From assembly GCA_038199755.1 (NCBI GenBank), contig JBBPYR010000249.1:1-32672 (forward strand): a stretch of DNA of 32,672 nucleotides, given 5' to 3'. Below are positions 8,680-16,580 of the stretch, piece after piece (the first letter of the stretch is position 1; the number at the start of each line of letters is the position of its first letter). The notes beneath the pieces are model-generated. The model did no database searches. It was not told the origin of the DNA and worked only from the letters and a program-made list of their open reading frames with translations. The translations under genes were made by a program, and so were the position numbers. This DNA comes from JBBPYR01 sp038199755. GTDB lineage: Bacteria; Chloroflexota; Ktedonobacteria; Ktedonobacterales; Ktedonobacteraceae.

Positions 8680-9039
8680 ATGAATAACTTTGTTAAAGGC
8701 ATCCTTGTTGGTGTTGGAATCGGCTTGCTGGCAGCCCCGATGCGTGGTGAAGAGATGCGTAATCTTCTCAGCGAACGCTTCCAGGAACTGCGCGGAGCAC
8801 TGCCCCAGAACGACCAACTGAACATGTATACCCAGCAAGTGACAGGCCGTGTTTCCCAGACGGCAGGCAACTTGAAAGATTATGCACAACAGGCTGCCAC
8901 AACCATCAAAGGTAGCGCAAGCAGCCTGAGCAACATTGCCCAGAACGCCGCTTCTGATGTGAAACAGACAAGTAAAGATGTCGCGGACACCACAAAGCAG
9001 GCAGCCGTGAATACATCGAACACTAGCTCAAATAGCTAG
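8680..9039 (+). CDS. YtxH-domain protein
   Basis: This 119-residue protein begins with a Gly-rich hydrophobic helix (FVKGILVGVGIGLLAAPMRG) followed by EEMRNLLSERFQEL, the YtxH-family pattern of a membrane anchor ending in APxxGxExR. The remainder is a low-complexity amphipathic helix rich in Ala, Gln, Ser and Thr, ending in a Ser/Asn-rich tail. It is probably a membrane-anchored helical protein, and YtxH relatives are linked to general stress. ATG 8680 is preceded by GAGGAAGGA; the upstream in-frame ATG at 8659 lies before that Shine-Dalgarno and is rejected. A terminator follows. Confidence 0.8.
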   Translation: MNNFVKGILVGVGIGLLAAPMRGEEMRNLLSERFQELRGALPQNDQLNMYTQQVTGRVSQTAGNLKDYAQQAATTIKGSASSLSNIAQNAASDVKQTSKDVADTTKQAAVNTSNTSSNS

Positions 9040-9057
9040 GTGCTACTAGTAGCAAAA

Positions 9058-9106
9058 CAAAAGAAGCACGAGGCTCTAATAAACTGGATGCCTCGTGCTT
9101 CTTTTG
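9058..9106. terminator. Bidirectional terminator (YtxH gene / murA)
   Basis: A perfect 17-bp stem (9058-9074 with 9090-9106) with a 15-base loop has A-rich left and T-rich right edges (AAAAGAAGC / GCTTCTTTT). It can therefore act in both directions for the convergent YtxH and MurA genes. Confidence 0.85.
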
Positions 9107-9129
9107 CTTCTATTAGCCTATGCACTCAG

Positions 9130-10458
9130 CTATGCATTTACGCGCTCTATTTTCAGATTCAGAGAGGTGAGTCGTGGCACAATATTGCCATAACCGCGCT
9201 CAAGAAAGTCGATGCCCGTAATGGTGGAGGTGCCCTGCGCAATAGCAGCCGCGATGACATAGGCCAAGCCCGCCCGTAAATCGGGGATTGTCATGCGTTC
9301 CCCTGCAATCAAGGGGGTCGGCCCCATAATAATCGCGCTATGCTCGTGGTTCTTGTCACGGAAGCGACACAGTTCTGCACCAAGGCAATGGCTGGTGACC
9401 TGCGTTTTTGCCCCTAACGCCGCCAAGTCTTTGAGGTAGCCAAACCGCTTCTCATACACGGTCTCATGAATGATCGAGATGCCCGCGGCCTGTGTTAACA
9501 AAATAGCAAAGGGTTGCTGCCAATCGGTAGAAAAGCCTGGATAGACATCTGTTTCGATCACTGCTGGTCGCAGGGGTGCCTCGCGAAAGAAGCGAATGCT
9601 CTCAGCTCCCACCAATTCAAAGCCGCCACCAATTTGCCGATAATAGGAGAGAAAGTTGCCCAACGTGTCTGGTCGGATACCATGCACGACCACATCACCA
9701 TCTGACGCACAGGCCAACGAAGCCCACGAAGCTGCCTCTATGCGATCACCCAGCACCTCCATATGGGTGCCACTGAGTTTCTTGACTCCCTCAATGCGAA
9801 TTTCGCGACCCGAAGAGGTGAAGATGATGGCACCCATAGAGCGCAGCATGGTAATCAGTTCTAATATTTCTGGCTCTATCGCGGCATTCGAGATGACCGA
9901 GCGGCCTTCTGCGAGCACGCTCAAGTACAGGCAGGTTTCTGTCGCGCCGACGCTCGGATAGGGTAAGTGAATTTGTGCGCCCTTCAATGGCTTCACGCGA
10001 TGCGCCACATAGCCTTCATCGGTTTCTTCCACGACGCCACCAAAGGCACGAATGGCATCAAGGTGAAAATCAACTGCACGTGCGCCAATTTTGCATCCAC
10101 CGACAACGGGTACGGTAACGCTGGCAAAGCGATGTAACAACACGCTCAGCAGCAGGATGGGCGCACGGTTGCTACCAGAATGAGGAACAGACACGGTAGA
10201 GGTCTGCATGGAGCTTGGGTCTATCACCATGCGTTGGCTATCCACACGTTTCACGGTGACGCCAACCGAAGTGAGTAATTCAGCCGTAATATCAACATCG
10301 CCAATGGGCGGTACGTTCGTTAATGTTGTTGGTGTCTCGCCCAAAAGGGAGGCCACCATGGCCTTAATCACAAAATTTTTGGCACCCAGCGTCGTAATTT
10401 CGCCGACAACGGGATAGCCACCTTCTATTTGATACGCATATGGAGGTTGTTCTGGCAC
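9130..10458 (-). CDS. murA: UDP-N-acetylglucosamine 1-carboxyvinyltransferase (MurA family)
   Basis: This 442-residue EPSP-synthase-fold enzyme should transfer enolpyruvate from PEP to UDP-GlcNAc, the first committed step of peptidoglycan synthesis. Visible motifs are GAKNF (Lys27-Asn28), the catalytic Cys122 in VVGGCKIGARAVD, the Asp of FSTDWQQPF, and the Arg of DLRAGLAYV. Because Cys is kept rather than Asp, fosfomycin sensitivity would be expected. The frame is open back to ATG 10569, but that 5' part lies in the terminator of the upstream gene and encodes an unrelated Cys/Leu-rich stretch. GTG 10458 with AAAGGT just upstream is the likely start, giving a product only slightly longer than usual. 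It could be the main MurA or a second copy. Confidence 0.88.
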   Translation of the reverse strand: MPEQPPYAYQIEGGYPVVGEITTLGAKNFVIKAMVASLLGETPTTLTNVPPIGDVDITAELLTSVGVTVKRVDSQRMVIDPSSMQTSTVSVPHSGSNRAPILLLSVLLHRFASVTVPVVGGCKIGARAVDFHLDAIRAFGGVVEETDEGYVAHRVKPLKGAQIHLPYPSVGATETCLYLSVLAEGRSVISNAAIEPEILELITMLRSMGAIIFTSSGREIRIEGVKKLSGTHMEVLGDRIEAASWASLACASDGDVVVHGIRPDTLGNFLSYYRQIGGGFELVGAESIRFFREAPLRPAVIETDVYPGFSTDWQQPFAILLTQAAGISIIHETVYEKRFGYLKDLAALGAKTQVTSHCLGAELCRFRDKNHEHSAIIMGPTPLIAGERMTIPDLRAGLAYVIAAAIAQGTSTITGIDFLERGYGNIVPRLTSLNLKIERVNA

Positions 10459-10501
10459 AATTTTACCTTTACGTTGTATGCAATAGTCTGCGATAGTTAC
10501 T

Positions 10502-10531
10502 TCTATACAATAGAACGGAAGACAGAGACAA
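10502..10531 (-). promoter_or_regulatory. Candidate promoter of murA
   Basis: On the minus strand TTGTCT (10526-10531) and TATAGA (10502-10507) are separated by 18 bases. They lie between the upstream gene's terminator and the GTG start at 10458. Confidence 0.4.
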
Positions 10532-10550
10532 AAGGCACAAAGATGACATA

Positions 10551-10610
10551 AAAAGAGGAACAGCGACATGGCAAGTCGCGTATTGCGCGTAGCATGCCAT
10601 GTCGCTGTTC
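10551..10610 (-). terminator. Rho-independent terminator of the glutamine-synthetase-family gene
   Basis: A perfect 16-bp inverted repeat (10558-10573 with 10595-10610, loop 21 bases) is extended by further pairs including one wobble. On the minus strand it ends in CCTCTTTTT. It follows the ligase stop codon by about 20 bases. Confidence 0.85.
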
Positions 10611-10630
10611 TTCTCCGTCACACTTCCGTG

Positions 10631-11992
10631 CTAGTACTTATAGAAGTGTTGCAGGGTTTCTTCCTCTGGCGTCTTCTCCTTGAAAAAGTCCGCTTCACTG
10701 CGTTTTACCGCAAGATAGGACGCTGCCAGGAGCGGCCCCATGGCCTCGGTCAAGACACTATCACGCTCCAACTCGTCAAGAGCTTCATCCAGCGTGGTCG
10801 GCAAGCGGCGAATGCCACGGCGTGTACGCTCCTCATCGCTATAATTTCCTGGGTCAATCTCCTGCGGCTCACCTGGATCGATGCGATTTTTGATACCATC
10901 AAGCCCCGCCGCAATGAGAGCACCCATTGCGAGATAGGGGTTTCCGCTATGGTCGGCACTTTTCAGTTCCAGGTTGATCGATTCAGCTTCGCGCCCACGG
11001 AAGACGGAAGGAATACGAATTGCACCTTCGCGATTATCGAAACCGTACGCTCCATAGGCCGAACTCCAGTAGTGTGGAAGCAAGCGACGATAGGAATTAG
11101 GACTCCCACAGGTGATGGCGACCAGCCCACGAATATGACGGAGCACACCGCCAACAAAATATTGCCCTAACTGGCTCAAGCCACCGCGCTGACCGCCATC
11201 ATAGAGCAGATTTTTTCCCGCCTGCTCACTCTTCTCGGTTCCCCACAGGCTAAAGTGGATGTGGGCACCACTGCCAGCTTGATCGAGAAATGGCTTGGGG
11301 GCAAATGTTGCGAACAGGTCAAAGGCACGAGCAACACCACGCACGGTTTCACGTATCAAGCAGACGTTGTCCGCTGCCCGCAGCACGTTCGTATGGCGCA
11401 CCGACAACTCCTGCTGAGAGGGGCCGAGTTCGGTATGGAACAGCTCTATGGAGACACCTTCTGCCTCTAAAGCGGCAATAATAGCATCTATCACCTCAGC
11501 TTGGTCATCAAGGCCAATACTACTATAACAGAGGCTGTGGTCAGCAGGCACAAAGCCATGCACGTCCTGACGTGCCAAATAAAACTCGTGCTCGACAGCA
11601 GCCTCGGCCCGCATGTTCTGCTCATTCAGGCGAGCGATCATGCGTTTGAGGAAGGTACGCGGGCATGCCTCCCAAGGAACACCATCGGTACGAATCATAT
11701 CGCACATCATGCTACCAGCGTTGGGGGTATAGGGCAAGACAACAAACGTTGAAGGGTCAGGCGTCAGGCGAAATTCTCCAATTGGCCCCATACCCTCAAC
11801 ACTGGCCAGCGTCTCCACGCCGGTAAATGCCTGCATTGCCAGTGTTTGTCCAATGCCCTCAGAAATACGTGTTGCGAGTTTGCTTGCGTGCGTTGCCTTA
11901 CCGCGAATAATGCCACCATTATCACAATACAAGAAGCGCACCAAGCGCAAATTTGCGGTTCGGGCTTGCTTCACCACATCTTGAGCATTCAT
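10631..11992 (-). CDS. Glutamine synthetase family ligase (FluG/PuuA-like)
   Basis: This 453-residue protein has the glutamine synthetase fold. The N-terminal beta-grasp block reads RFLYCDNGGIIRGKA. Catalytic blocks include AAVEHEFYL (metal Glu), ELGPSQQELSV, KPFLDQAGSGAHIHFSLW (GSGAHIHFS at 240-248, ATP and metal) and NREGAIRIPSVF. It should ligate glutamate gamma-carboxyl to ammonia or an amine using ATP. The sequence differs from standard GlnA and looks more like FluG or gamma-glutamyl-amine synthetases of the PuuA/IpuC kind. A permease starts 287 bp away divergently, as PuuP accompanies PuuA. Start ATG 11992 has AGGAG about 11 bases upstream. Ordinary ammonia-dependent activity cannot be excluded. 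Confidence 0.85.
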   Translation of the reverse strand: MNAQDVVKQARTANLRLVRFLYCDNGGIIRGKATHASKLATRISEGIGQTLAMQAFTGVETLASVEGMGPIGEFRLTPDPSTFVVLPYTPNAGSMMCDMIRTDGVPWEACPRTFLKRMIARLNEQNMRAEAAVEHEFYLARQDVHGFVPADHSLCYSSIGLDDQAEVIDAIIAALEAEGVSIELFHTELGPSQQELSVRHTNVLRAADNVCLIRETVRGVARAFDLFATFAPKPFLDQAGSGAHIHFSLWGTEKSEQAGKNLLYDGGQRGGLSQLGQYFVGGVLRHIRGLVAITCGSPNSYRRLLPHYWSSAYGAYGFDNREGAIRIPSVFRGREAESINLELKSADHSGNPYLAMGALIAAGLDGIKNRIDPGEPQEIDPGNYSDEERTRRGIRRLPTTLDEALDELERDSVLTEAMGPLLAASYLAVKRSEADFFKEKTPEEETLQHFYKY

Positions 11993-12061
11993 AAAATCAC
12001 TTTCTCCTATCTTTCAATGGATACCTGATCCCCATCCCTACCATCCAGTATCTCGCAGGCT

Positions 12062-12090
12062 AGTGTAACAAAATCTCTGGCATAACACAA
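12062..12090 (-). promoter_or_regulatory. Candidate promoter of the glutamine-synthetase-family gene
   Basis: On the minus strand TTGTGT (12085-12090) and TACACT (12062-12067) are separated by 17 bases, about 70 bases before the start codon. Confidence 0.4.
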
Positions 12091-12208
12091 GAAAAATACT
12101 ATCAAATCGCCATATATATTCTCATAATCAGGTAGCATTTGCACTAATAAGTAGGTAAAAATGGTTATGAAACCCACCAATTTTGCTTATTGACGCACAA
12201 TCAGTGTA

Positions 12209-12235
12209 TAGTGGTTTAGTCCATATTTACCACTA
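12209..12235. promoter_or_regulatory. Inverted repeat upstream of APC permease (possible operator)
   Basis: TAGTGGT (12209-12215) and ACCACTA (12229-12235) form a perfect 7-bp dyad with a 13-base spacer, 45 bases before the permease start. It could bind a dimeric regulator or fold in the leader. No regulator gene is adjacent. Confidence 0.35.
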
Positions 12236-12279
12236 CACCCTACTCCGTAACATAGCACAACTTTGAGGAGTTTTAAGGC

Positions 12280-13779
12280 ATGGCAACATACGACATACCA
12301 TCACAAAGTCCAAACAGAGATAGTGTACTCATATCTGAAGGGTACGTTCCCAAAAGAATGCCCGCACTTCTCGGTAGCCTCGACATGACGTCCACGTATC
12401 TTGTGGCAATATTTTTTATTGTGAATGCCGCGACTGCCGCTAGTGGTGGTCCGTCGGCTTTTACCTTCTTGCTACTCGGTGGCGTTACCTTTTTTATCCC
12501 TAGCGTCATCGCCACAGCTCAACTAGGGTACATGTTCCCACATGAGGGTTCGCTCTACAACTGGACCCACAAAGCATTCGGTGGTTACTGGAGCTTTTTC
12601 ATTGGCTTCTGTGCGTGGTTCCCCGGCGTACTTGTCATCGTCGCAGGAGCCGACATTGTTGTCAGCTTCTTACAAGGCATCAATGGCAACTGGCTACAGG
12701 AGCCGTGGCAACAAGGAGCAGTAATCGCGGTGATCATCGCCCTCTCTGGCATCATCGCTATTCAGCGCTTGCGTGTCGTGCAAATCATTGTCAATGTCAT
12801 CGTCGGCTTGATCTTCCTGGCTGTGCTCATTCTAGGGCTTGCCACAGTTGTCTGGCTTGTACAAGGCCATCATGCCGCCACCGACTTTTCTCACCTGAGC
12901 GATTGGACGATCAACTGGAATCCGCAAAGCGGCAATCTTAACCTATTTGGTTTGATCACCCTCGCCTACCTTGGCACTGAGGTTCCTCTTAACATGGGTG
13001 GTGAAATTAAACATCGTAAAGTCATCACCAAACACCTACTTTGGGGCACATTGCTCGTCTTCGTCGGCTATTTCATTGCGACAATGGCTCTTTTAGTAAT
13101 ATTGGGTGGCGCAAAAGCTGGCAGCGTGGGCGGCTTCTCCTTGGTCATGGCTGTCGATCAAGTCCTCGGTAAGTTCGCTGGCGATGTCGTCACTATTTGC
13201 ATCGTGAGTTTCTTTGTGATGGTGCCAGTCGTCTACAACTATACGTTCGCACGCCTTCTGCTGGTGGCTGGCATTGACAAGCGTTTACCAAAAACCGTGG
13301 GAAAGCTCAACAAAAATCGCGCACCCGTGAATGCGATCCTTTTCCAAACGATTGTCGCCATTGGCTTTACGATCATCGTCTTTACAGTTACGCCTTACGT
13401 TATTAACCTCGGTAGCCCAGCCGCGCTATCAACTGAGGTCTATAATGTTAGTCAGGCTGCCGCGACGCTGGTTTGGGCTATCTCGACTGCATTCTTGTTT
13501 ATCAATATAATCGTCTTCTACTTCCGCGATCCTGCCAGTTTCCGCCAGCAGCGCATCATTCCTATGCCTCTGCTCGTGGTGAGTGTCATCGTTGGCCCGA
13601 TTGCCTGCCTTCTGGCTATCATTGACACCCTCTTCTTCTCCTGGATCAGCACGCTCATCAGCAATGCTCAGTGGTGGTATATCATCGGTGGCGTGACAAT
13701 CGTCTGTATCACCATCGCCGCTATTGGCAGCATATTCGCCACTAGCGAGGCCACTTGGGAAACCATGGAAGACAATTAA
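12280..13779 (+). CDS. APC-family amino acid/amine permease
   Basis: This 499-residue integral membrane protein has about 12-14 hydrophobic helices and belongs to the amino acid-polyamine-organocation superfamily. Helix 1 begins near LGSLDMTSTYLVAIFFIVN with a broken Gly/Pro/Ser-rich segment, typical of the APC substrate site. Blocks FCAWFPGVLV, NGNWLQEPWQQG, LGTEVPLNMGGEI and VYNYTFARLLLVAGIDKRLP are shared with the convergent permease at 13866-15377. Its position divergent from a glutamine-synthetase-family ligase suggests uptake of an amino acid or amine used by that enzyme. GAGGAG lies 12 bases upstream and AAGG just before the ATG. The substrate is not readable from sequence. Confidence 0.88.
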   Translation: MATYDIPSQSPNRDSVLISEGYVPKRMPALLGSLDMTSTYLVAIFFIVNAATAASGGPSAFTFLLLGGVTFFIPSVIATAQLGYMFPHEGSLYNWTHKAFGGYWSFFIGFCAWFPGVLVIVAGADIVVSFLQGINGNWLQEPWQQGAVIAVIIALSGIIAIQRLRVVQIIVNVIVGLIFLAVLILGLATVVWLVQGHHAATDFSHLSDWTINWNPQSGNLNLFGLITLAYLGTEVPLNMGGEIKHRKVITKHLLWGTLLVFVGYFIATMALLVILGGAKAGSVGGFSLVMAVDQVLGKFAGDVVTICIVSFFVMVPVVYNYTFARLLLVAGIDKRLPKTVGKLNKNRAPVNAILFQTIVAIGFTIIVFTVTPYVINLGSPAALSTEVYNVSQAAATLVWAISTAFLFINIIVFYFRDPASFRQQRIIPMPLLVVSVIVGPIACLLAIIDTLFFSWISTLISNAQWWYIIGGVTIVCITIAAIGSIFATSEATWETMEDN

Positions 13780-13784
13780 TAAGC

Positions 13785-13843
13785 GTTCGACTACACAAAA
13801 CGGGCTGTTACAATTTGCAACAGCCCGTTTTGTATAGTCGAAC
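13785..13843. terminator. Bidirectional terminator between convergent permeases
   Basis: A 25-bp stem (13785-13809 with 13819-13843) has one mismatch and a 9-base loop. Its core, ACAAAACGGGCTGTT with its complement, contains A- and T-runs. It starts 6 bases after the first permease stop. Confidence 0.8.
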
Positions 13844-13865
13844 ACAATAGCTTAGAGGCTACTGG

Positions 13866-15377
13866 CTATTTGGTGGCTTCAGCAATAATCTCTTCATCGC
13901 TGACATTCGCATTGGCGGTCCGCTGACCGACAAAGAAGAGCGCAATACCGACTATCAGGGAAATGATGGTGATACCAATAATAATCAACTGCCACTGGCT
14001 CGTACTCACATCCCCAGTACTGGTCCAAGGAGCAGTGAAGATGACAACCACACCCACCGCGCTAGCAATCATACCTATGATCGAGCACAGGTAAAACACC
14101 CAGGTGGGGGCCAGCTGGATGCGCGAGAAGGTGTCGCTATACTTCCTGCGGATGATGATCACATCTACAAACAGGATAACCATTGAGATACACCAGATGA
14201 CCGTCACCGCCGCCTGTAAAATCCAGTACAGGTCTGTCGAAAGGTTGGTAGCAGTGGTGCCAGTTCTGATGGTATATGGAATGAGAATAAACGATACAGC
14301 GGTAAAGAAGGCGGCAATTATCGTTTGCACCACAACTGCTACCCAAGGAATCTTGTTCGCGTTGACACGGCTCATAATCGCAGGCAAGCGGCGATCAAGG
14401 CCAGAGACGAACAACAAGCGCGCAAACGAGTAGTTATACACGGTTGTGTTGAAGAGGAAGAATCCGATCAGGATAAAGTTGACGAGTATTCCCAAGAAAG
14501 GGCCAGCAGCACCAAAGCCATGTTGGACAGCTTCGGCAACGGCTGATGGGCTACCCTGATCCTTAAGAGGAACTGCGGTCATTACACCAAATGTACCTAT
14601 CAGGTAAGCGATGATAACGACAGCCGACCCCCACAACAGATAGCGGGTAATTGCACGCGCCTGAGTAATCTCAACGCCCATGTTCAGCGGGACTTCCACG
14701 CCTAGCAATGCCAAGATCACAGTACCATAGAATGTGTAGGTGGCAGGGCTGGGTGCCCAGTGGGACGCAGAGTAATCTACCGCTGTGGCATGTCCACCAA
14801 ACACGGAGAGGAGACCTGCAAGACCGATCAGCAGAATTGCGCCGCCATAGGCGACGAACACAACGTTTACGAGGTTCTGTGTCACACGGAAACGCAGAAC
14901 TGAGAGCACACAGGAGAAGGCAATTACGGCGATAATCACCAAACCTTGCTGCCAAGGTTCGCCCAACCAGTTGCCATTTAACTGCTGGATCAATGAGACC
15001 ACGGCATCACCCGTGGCGATCATCACCAGCACGCCTGGCCACCATGCACAGAAGCCAGCCAGGAAACCCATGAATGGCCCGAATGCTTTGTTGGTCCAGA
15101 CATAAATAGAACCCTCACCAGGGAACATGAGACCAAGTTGTCCAGTCACAATAGCACCGGGAATAAGGAAGGTGAGGAAGCCCAGACCCCAATAGACATA
15201 GGCAGCCGGGCCAGCACCCGCGGCCAAACCCGCCGAGTTGCTGATGAAAAGCACGATTGCCACAAAGATAGCAACCATGTCAAATGAGTTCAGAACCTTC
15301 GGGAGAATACCACCCGCGATTCGTTCGGAACGAAGAACATTGTCACTGCCTGATTCACTACCAGCAGTTGTTGCCAT
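13866..15377 (-). CDS. APC-family amino acid/amine permease (paralogue)
   Basis: This 503-residue permease has about 12-14 membrane helices, starting near LNSFDMVAIFVAIVLFIS. It shares FCAWWPGVLVM, NGNWLGEPWQQG, LLGVEVPLNMGVEI and VYNYSFARLLFVSGLDRRLP with the permease at 12280-13779, so the two are paralogues in tail-to-tail orientation. GGAGG lies 11 bases before the ATG at 15377. A strong promoter-like sequence lies about 280 bp upstream with a folded leader between, suggesting attenuation or another RNA-level control. Substrate unknown; amino acid or amine by family. Confidence 0.88.
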   Translation of the reverse strand: MATTAGSESGSDNVLRSERIAGGILPKVLNSFDMVAIFVAIVLFISNSAGLAAGAGPAAYVYWGLGFLTFLIPGAIVTGQLGLMFPGEGSIYVWTNKAFGPFMGFLAGFCAWWPGVLVMIATGDAVVSLIQQLNGNWLGEPWQQGLVIIAVIAFSCVLSVLRFRVTQNLVNVVFVAYGGAILLIGLAGLLSVFGGHATAVDYSASHWAPSPATYTFYGTVILALLGVEVPLNMGVEITQARAITRYLLWGSAVVIIAYLIGTFGVMTAVPLKDQGSPSAVAEAVQHGFGAAGPFLGILVNFILIGFFLFNTTVYNYSFARLLFVSGLDRRLPAIMSRVNANKIPWVAVVVQTIIAAFFTAVSFILIPYTIRTGTTATNLSTDLYWILQAAVTVIWCISMVILFVDVIIIRRKYSDTFSRIQLAPTWVFYLCSIIGMIASAVGVVVIFTAPWTSTGDVSTSQWQLIIIGITIISLIVGIALFFVGQRTANANVSDEEIIAEATK

Positions 15378-15520
15378 AAAATCTGTACCTCCAAATAACG
15401 GTTTGACAGGTTTTTGCCAAAAAACTGTTTCAACACTACTACGATTACAACATTGACCTATTGAAATACATCAATGAGACGACAATAGTAAGGCAGAGCC
15501 TCCCTTCTTCTTTCATACTG

Positions 15521-15628
15521 AAAAGAGGAACAGCGAGCACAAGACAACATCCTTATTGTCTGGCGTGCCTCATACTCTCAGGAATTACAGGTGAATGGCA
15601 CCCCGTTTGTTTGCACCTGTATTAGCTG
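15521..15628 (-). ncRNA. Structured 5' leader upstream of permease (candidate cis-regulatory RNA)
   Basis: In the 339-bp gap before the permease, the minus-strand transcript could fold into two successive hairpins. The first pairs 15614-15621 with 15586-15593 (TACAGGTG/CACCTGTA, 20-base loop). The second pairs AGACAA with TTGTCT (15556-15561 with 15542-15547) inside an outer GCAC/GTGC stem (15565-15568 with 15537-15540). It then runs into CGCTGTTCCTCTTTT, the same terminator-like 3' end found after the glutamine-synthetase-family gene. I cannot match it to a named riboswitch class. Confidence 0.4.
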
Positions 15629-15659
15629 TGAAGTGCATCGTTGCTACTCAACTATGGTC

Positions 15660-15688
15660 ATGATAGAAGATATCCATTATTGTGTCAA
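15660..15688 (-). promoter_or_regulatory. Strong sigma-70-like promoter for the permease leader
   Basis: On the minus strand a perfect TTGACA (15683-15688) and TATCAT (15660-15665) are separated by 17 bases. Transcription starting near 15653 would give a leader of about 275 bases before the permease ATG at 15377. Confidence 0.6.
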
Positions 15689-15716
15689 GGTCTATTGGCT
15701 TGTATAACATTTTTTG

Positions 15717-16400
15717 CTAGTCTGGCAATACACCGGCAAAAAACGCCTTCAATTTCCCCTCATCTAATAACCCATCCGTGCGTACTCCGCTACACACATC
15801 TAACCCGAATGGCCCCACCTGCTGGATAGCATCCGCGACATTGCCAGCATGCAAACCGCCCGCGAGGAAGACAGGCACACCCACGGCCTCACGAATACGA
15901 CGGCTAACCCGCCAATTATGCATACGTCCGGTGCCGCCCAACTCCTTCACCGCCAGCGACTGATTGCCCGAGTCGAGTAGCAGCGCATTCACCTGTGGCG
16001 CAATCGCCACCGCCTCCGCCAGCGACTGCTCGTCCGTCACGTGAATCACCTGCACCAGTGCAATCCCAGGCAGAGCCGCACGTAGGTCCGTATAATTGCC
16101 CACCAGCAAGCGATCACAAATCTGCAATGTATTGACGCCACAGTGCCGCTGCTGCTCCACGATCCCCGCCACATCCTGCCGACTCGTCAATAAAAAAGAT
16201 GCCACCCCCGGCGGTATCCTTTCGGCTATATGAAATATCAAGTCATCTTCAATCACCCCTGGTCCGCTCGGCATAGCGGAAACCAGCCCTAATGCGGACG
16301 CTCCATAGCGAATTGCAAGCTGCGCCTCTTCTACGCTGCTGATGCAGCAAATTTTTACACGCGGTTTTTTTGTTGGTTGCATCGCTGTTGTTCTCTTCAT
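15717..16400 (-). CDS. trpF: Phosphoribosylanthranilate isomerase
   Basis: This 227-residue TIM-barrel protein matches TrpF, which isomerises phosphoribosylanthranilate in tryptophan synthesis. The catalytic Cys is Cys18 in VKICCIS (usual form KICGI) and the catalytic Asp is Asp143 in LLLDSGNQS. The phosphate-site blocks PVFLAGGLHAGNV and GLDVCSGVRTDGLLDEGK are present. No other trp gene is in the window. ATG 16400 lacks a clear ribosome site; ATG 16382 with AAGAGA about 10 bases upstream is an alternative. Its first 40 or so codons recur as a truncated copy at 17380-17503, including 54 identical bases. Orphan location and family breadth leave room for a related function. Confidence 0.82.
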   Translation of the reverse strand: MKRTTAMQPTKKPRVKICCISSVEEAQLAIRYGASALGLVSAMPSGPGVIEDDLIFHIAERIPPGVASFLLTSRQDVAGIVEQQRHCGVNTLQICDRLLVGNYTDLRAALPGIALVQVIHVTDEQSLAEAVAIAPQVNALLLDSGNQSLAVKELGGTGRMHNWRVSRRIREAVGVPVFLAGGLHAGNVADAIQQVGPFGLDVCSGVRTDGLLDEGKLKAFFAGVLPD

Positions 16401-16429
16401 ATCAAATGTGTAAAGTAGCGCGCTCTACG

Positions 16430-16521
16430 TCCTTTAGGGGGAAAGCAGGAGTGCAGAGGACGCAGTTCTTTGCTGGGGACTGGGTGTCCCCAGATCTCCT
16501 TCCCAAAGTCCCCTTAAAGGA
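16430..16521. repeat. Folded element with nested inverted repeats upstream of trpF
   Basis: Outer arms TCCTTTAGGGGGA (16430-16442) and TCCCCTTAAAGGA (16509-16521) are complementary at 12 of 13 positions. Inside lies a perfect hairpin: CTGGGGAC, loop TGGGT, GTCCCCAG (16473-16493). The element lies 30-120 bases upstream of trpF on its transcript side. It may be a dispersed structured repeat or part of the trpF leader. No T-tract follows it on either strand. Confidence 0.5.
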
Positions 16522-16580
16522 TGGAGAACCAAGTAGCGAGCCTTAGGGACAGTGAATAAAGCAATGTGAGATACTTACGA

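Noticed and set aside
10459..10569. N-terminal extension of MurA with a Cys/Leu-rich peptide
   Set aside because: It is encoded by the terminator of the upstream gene; GTG 10458 with AAAGGT upstream fits the usual MurA beginning.
10568..11170. 200-residue plus-strand open frame opposite the glutamine-synthetase-family gene
   Set aside because: It is antisense to a strongly conserved coding sequence and begins inside a terminator stem; it shows no domain or ribosome site.
12190..12220. TTGACG as the -35 box of the first permease
   Set aside because: The possible -10 boxes lie 11 or 19 bases away, so spacing is poor and I do not call it.
15540..15625. TPP or glycine riboswitch upstream of the permease
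   Set aside because: Only fragments match (GGGGTGCC and CTGAGAG on the minus strand; ACTCTCAGG on the plus strand). The ACCC...AACCTGA part of TPP and the remaining conserved glycine aptamer blocks are absent.
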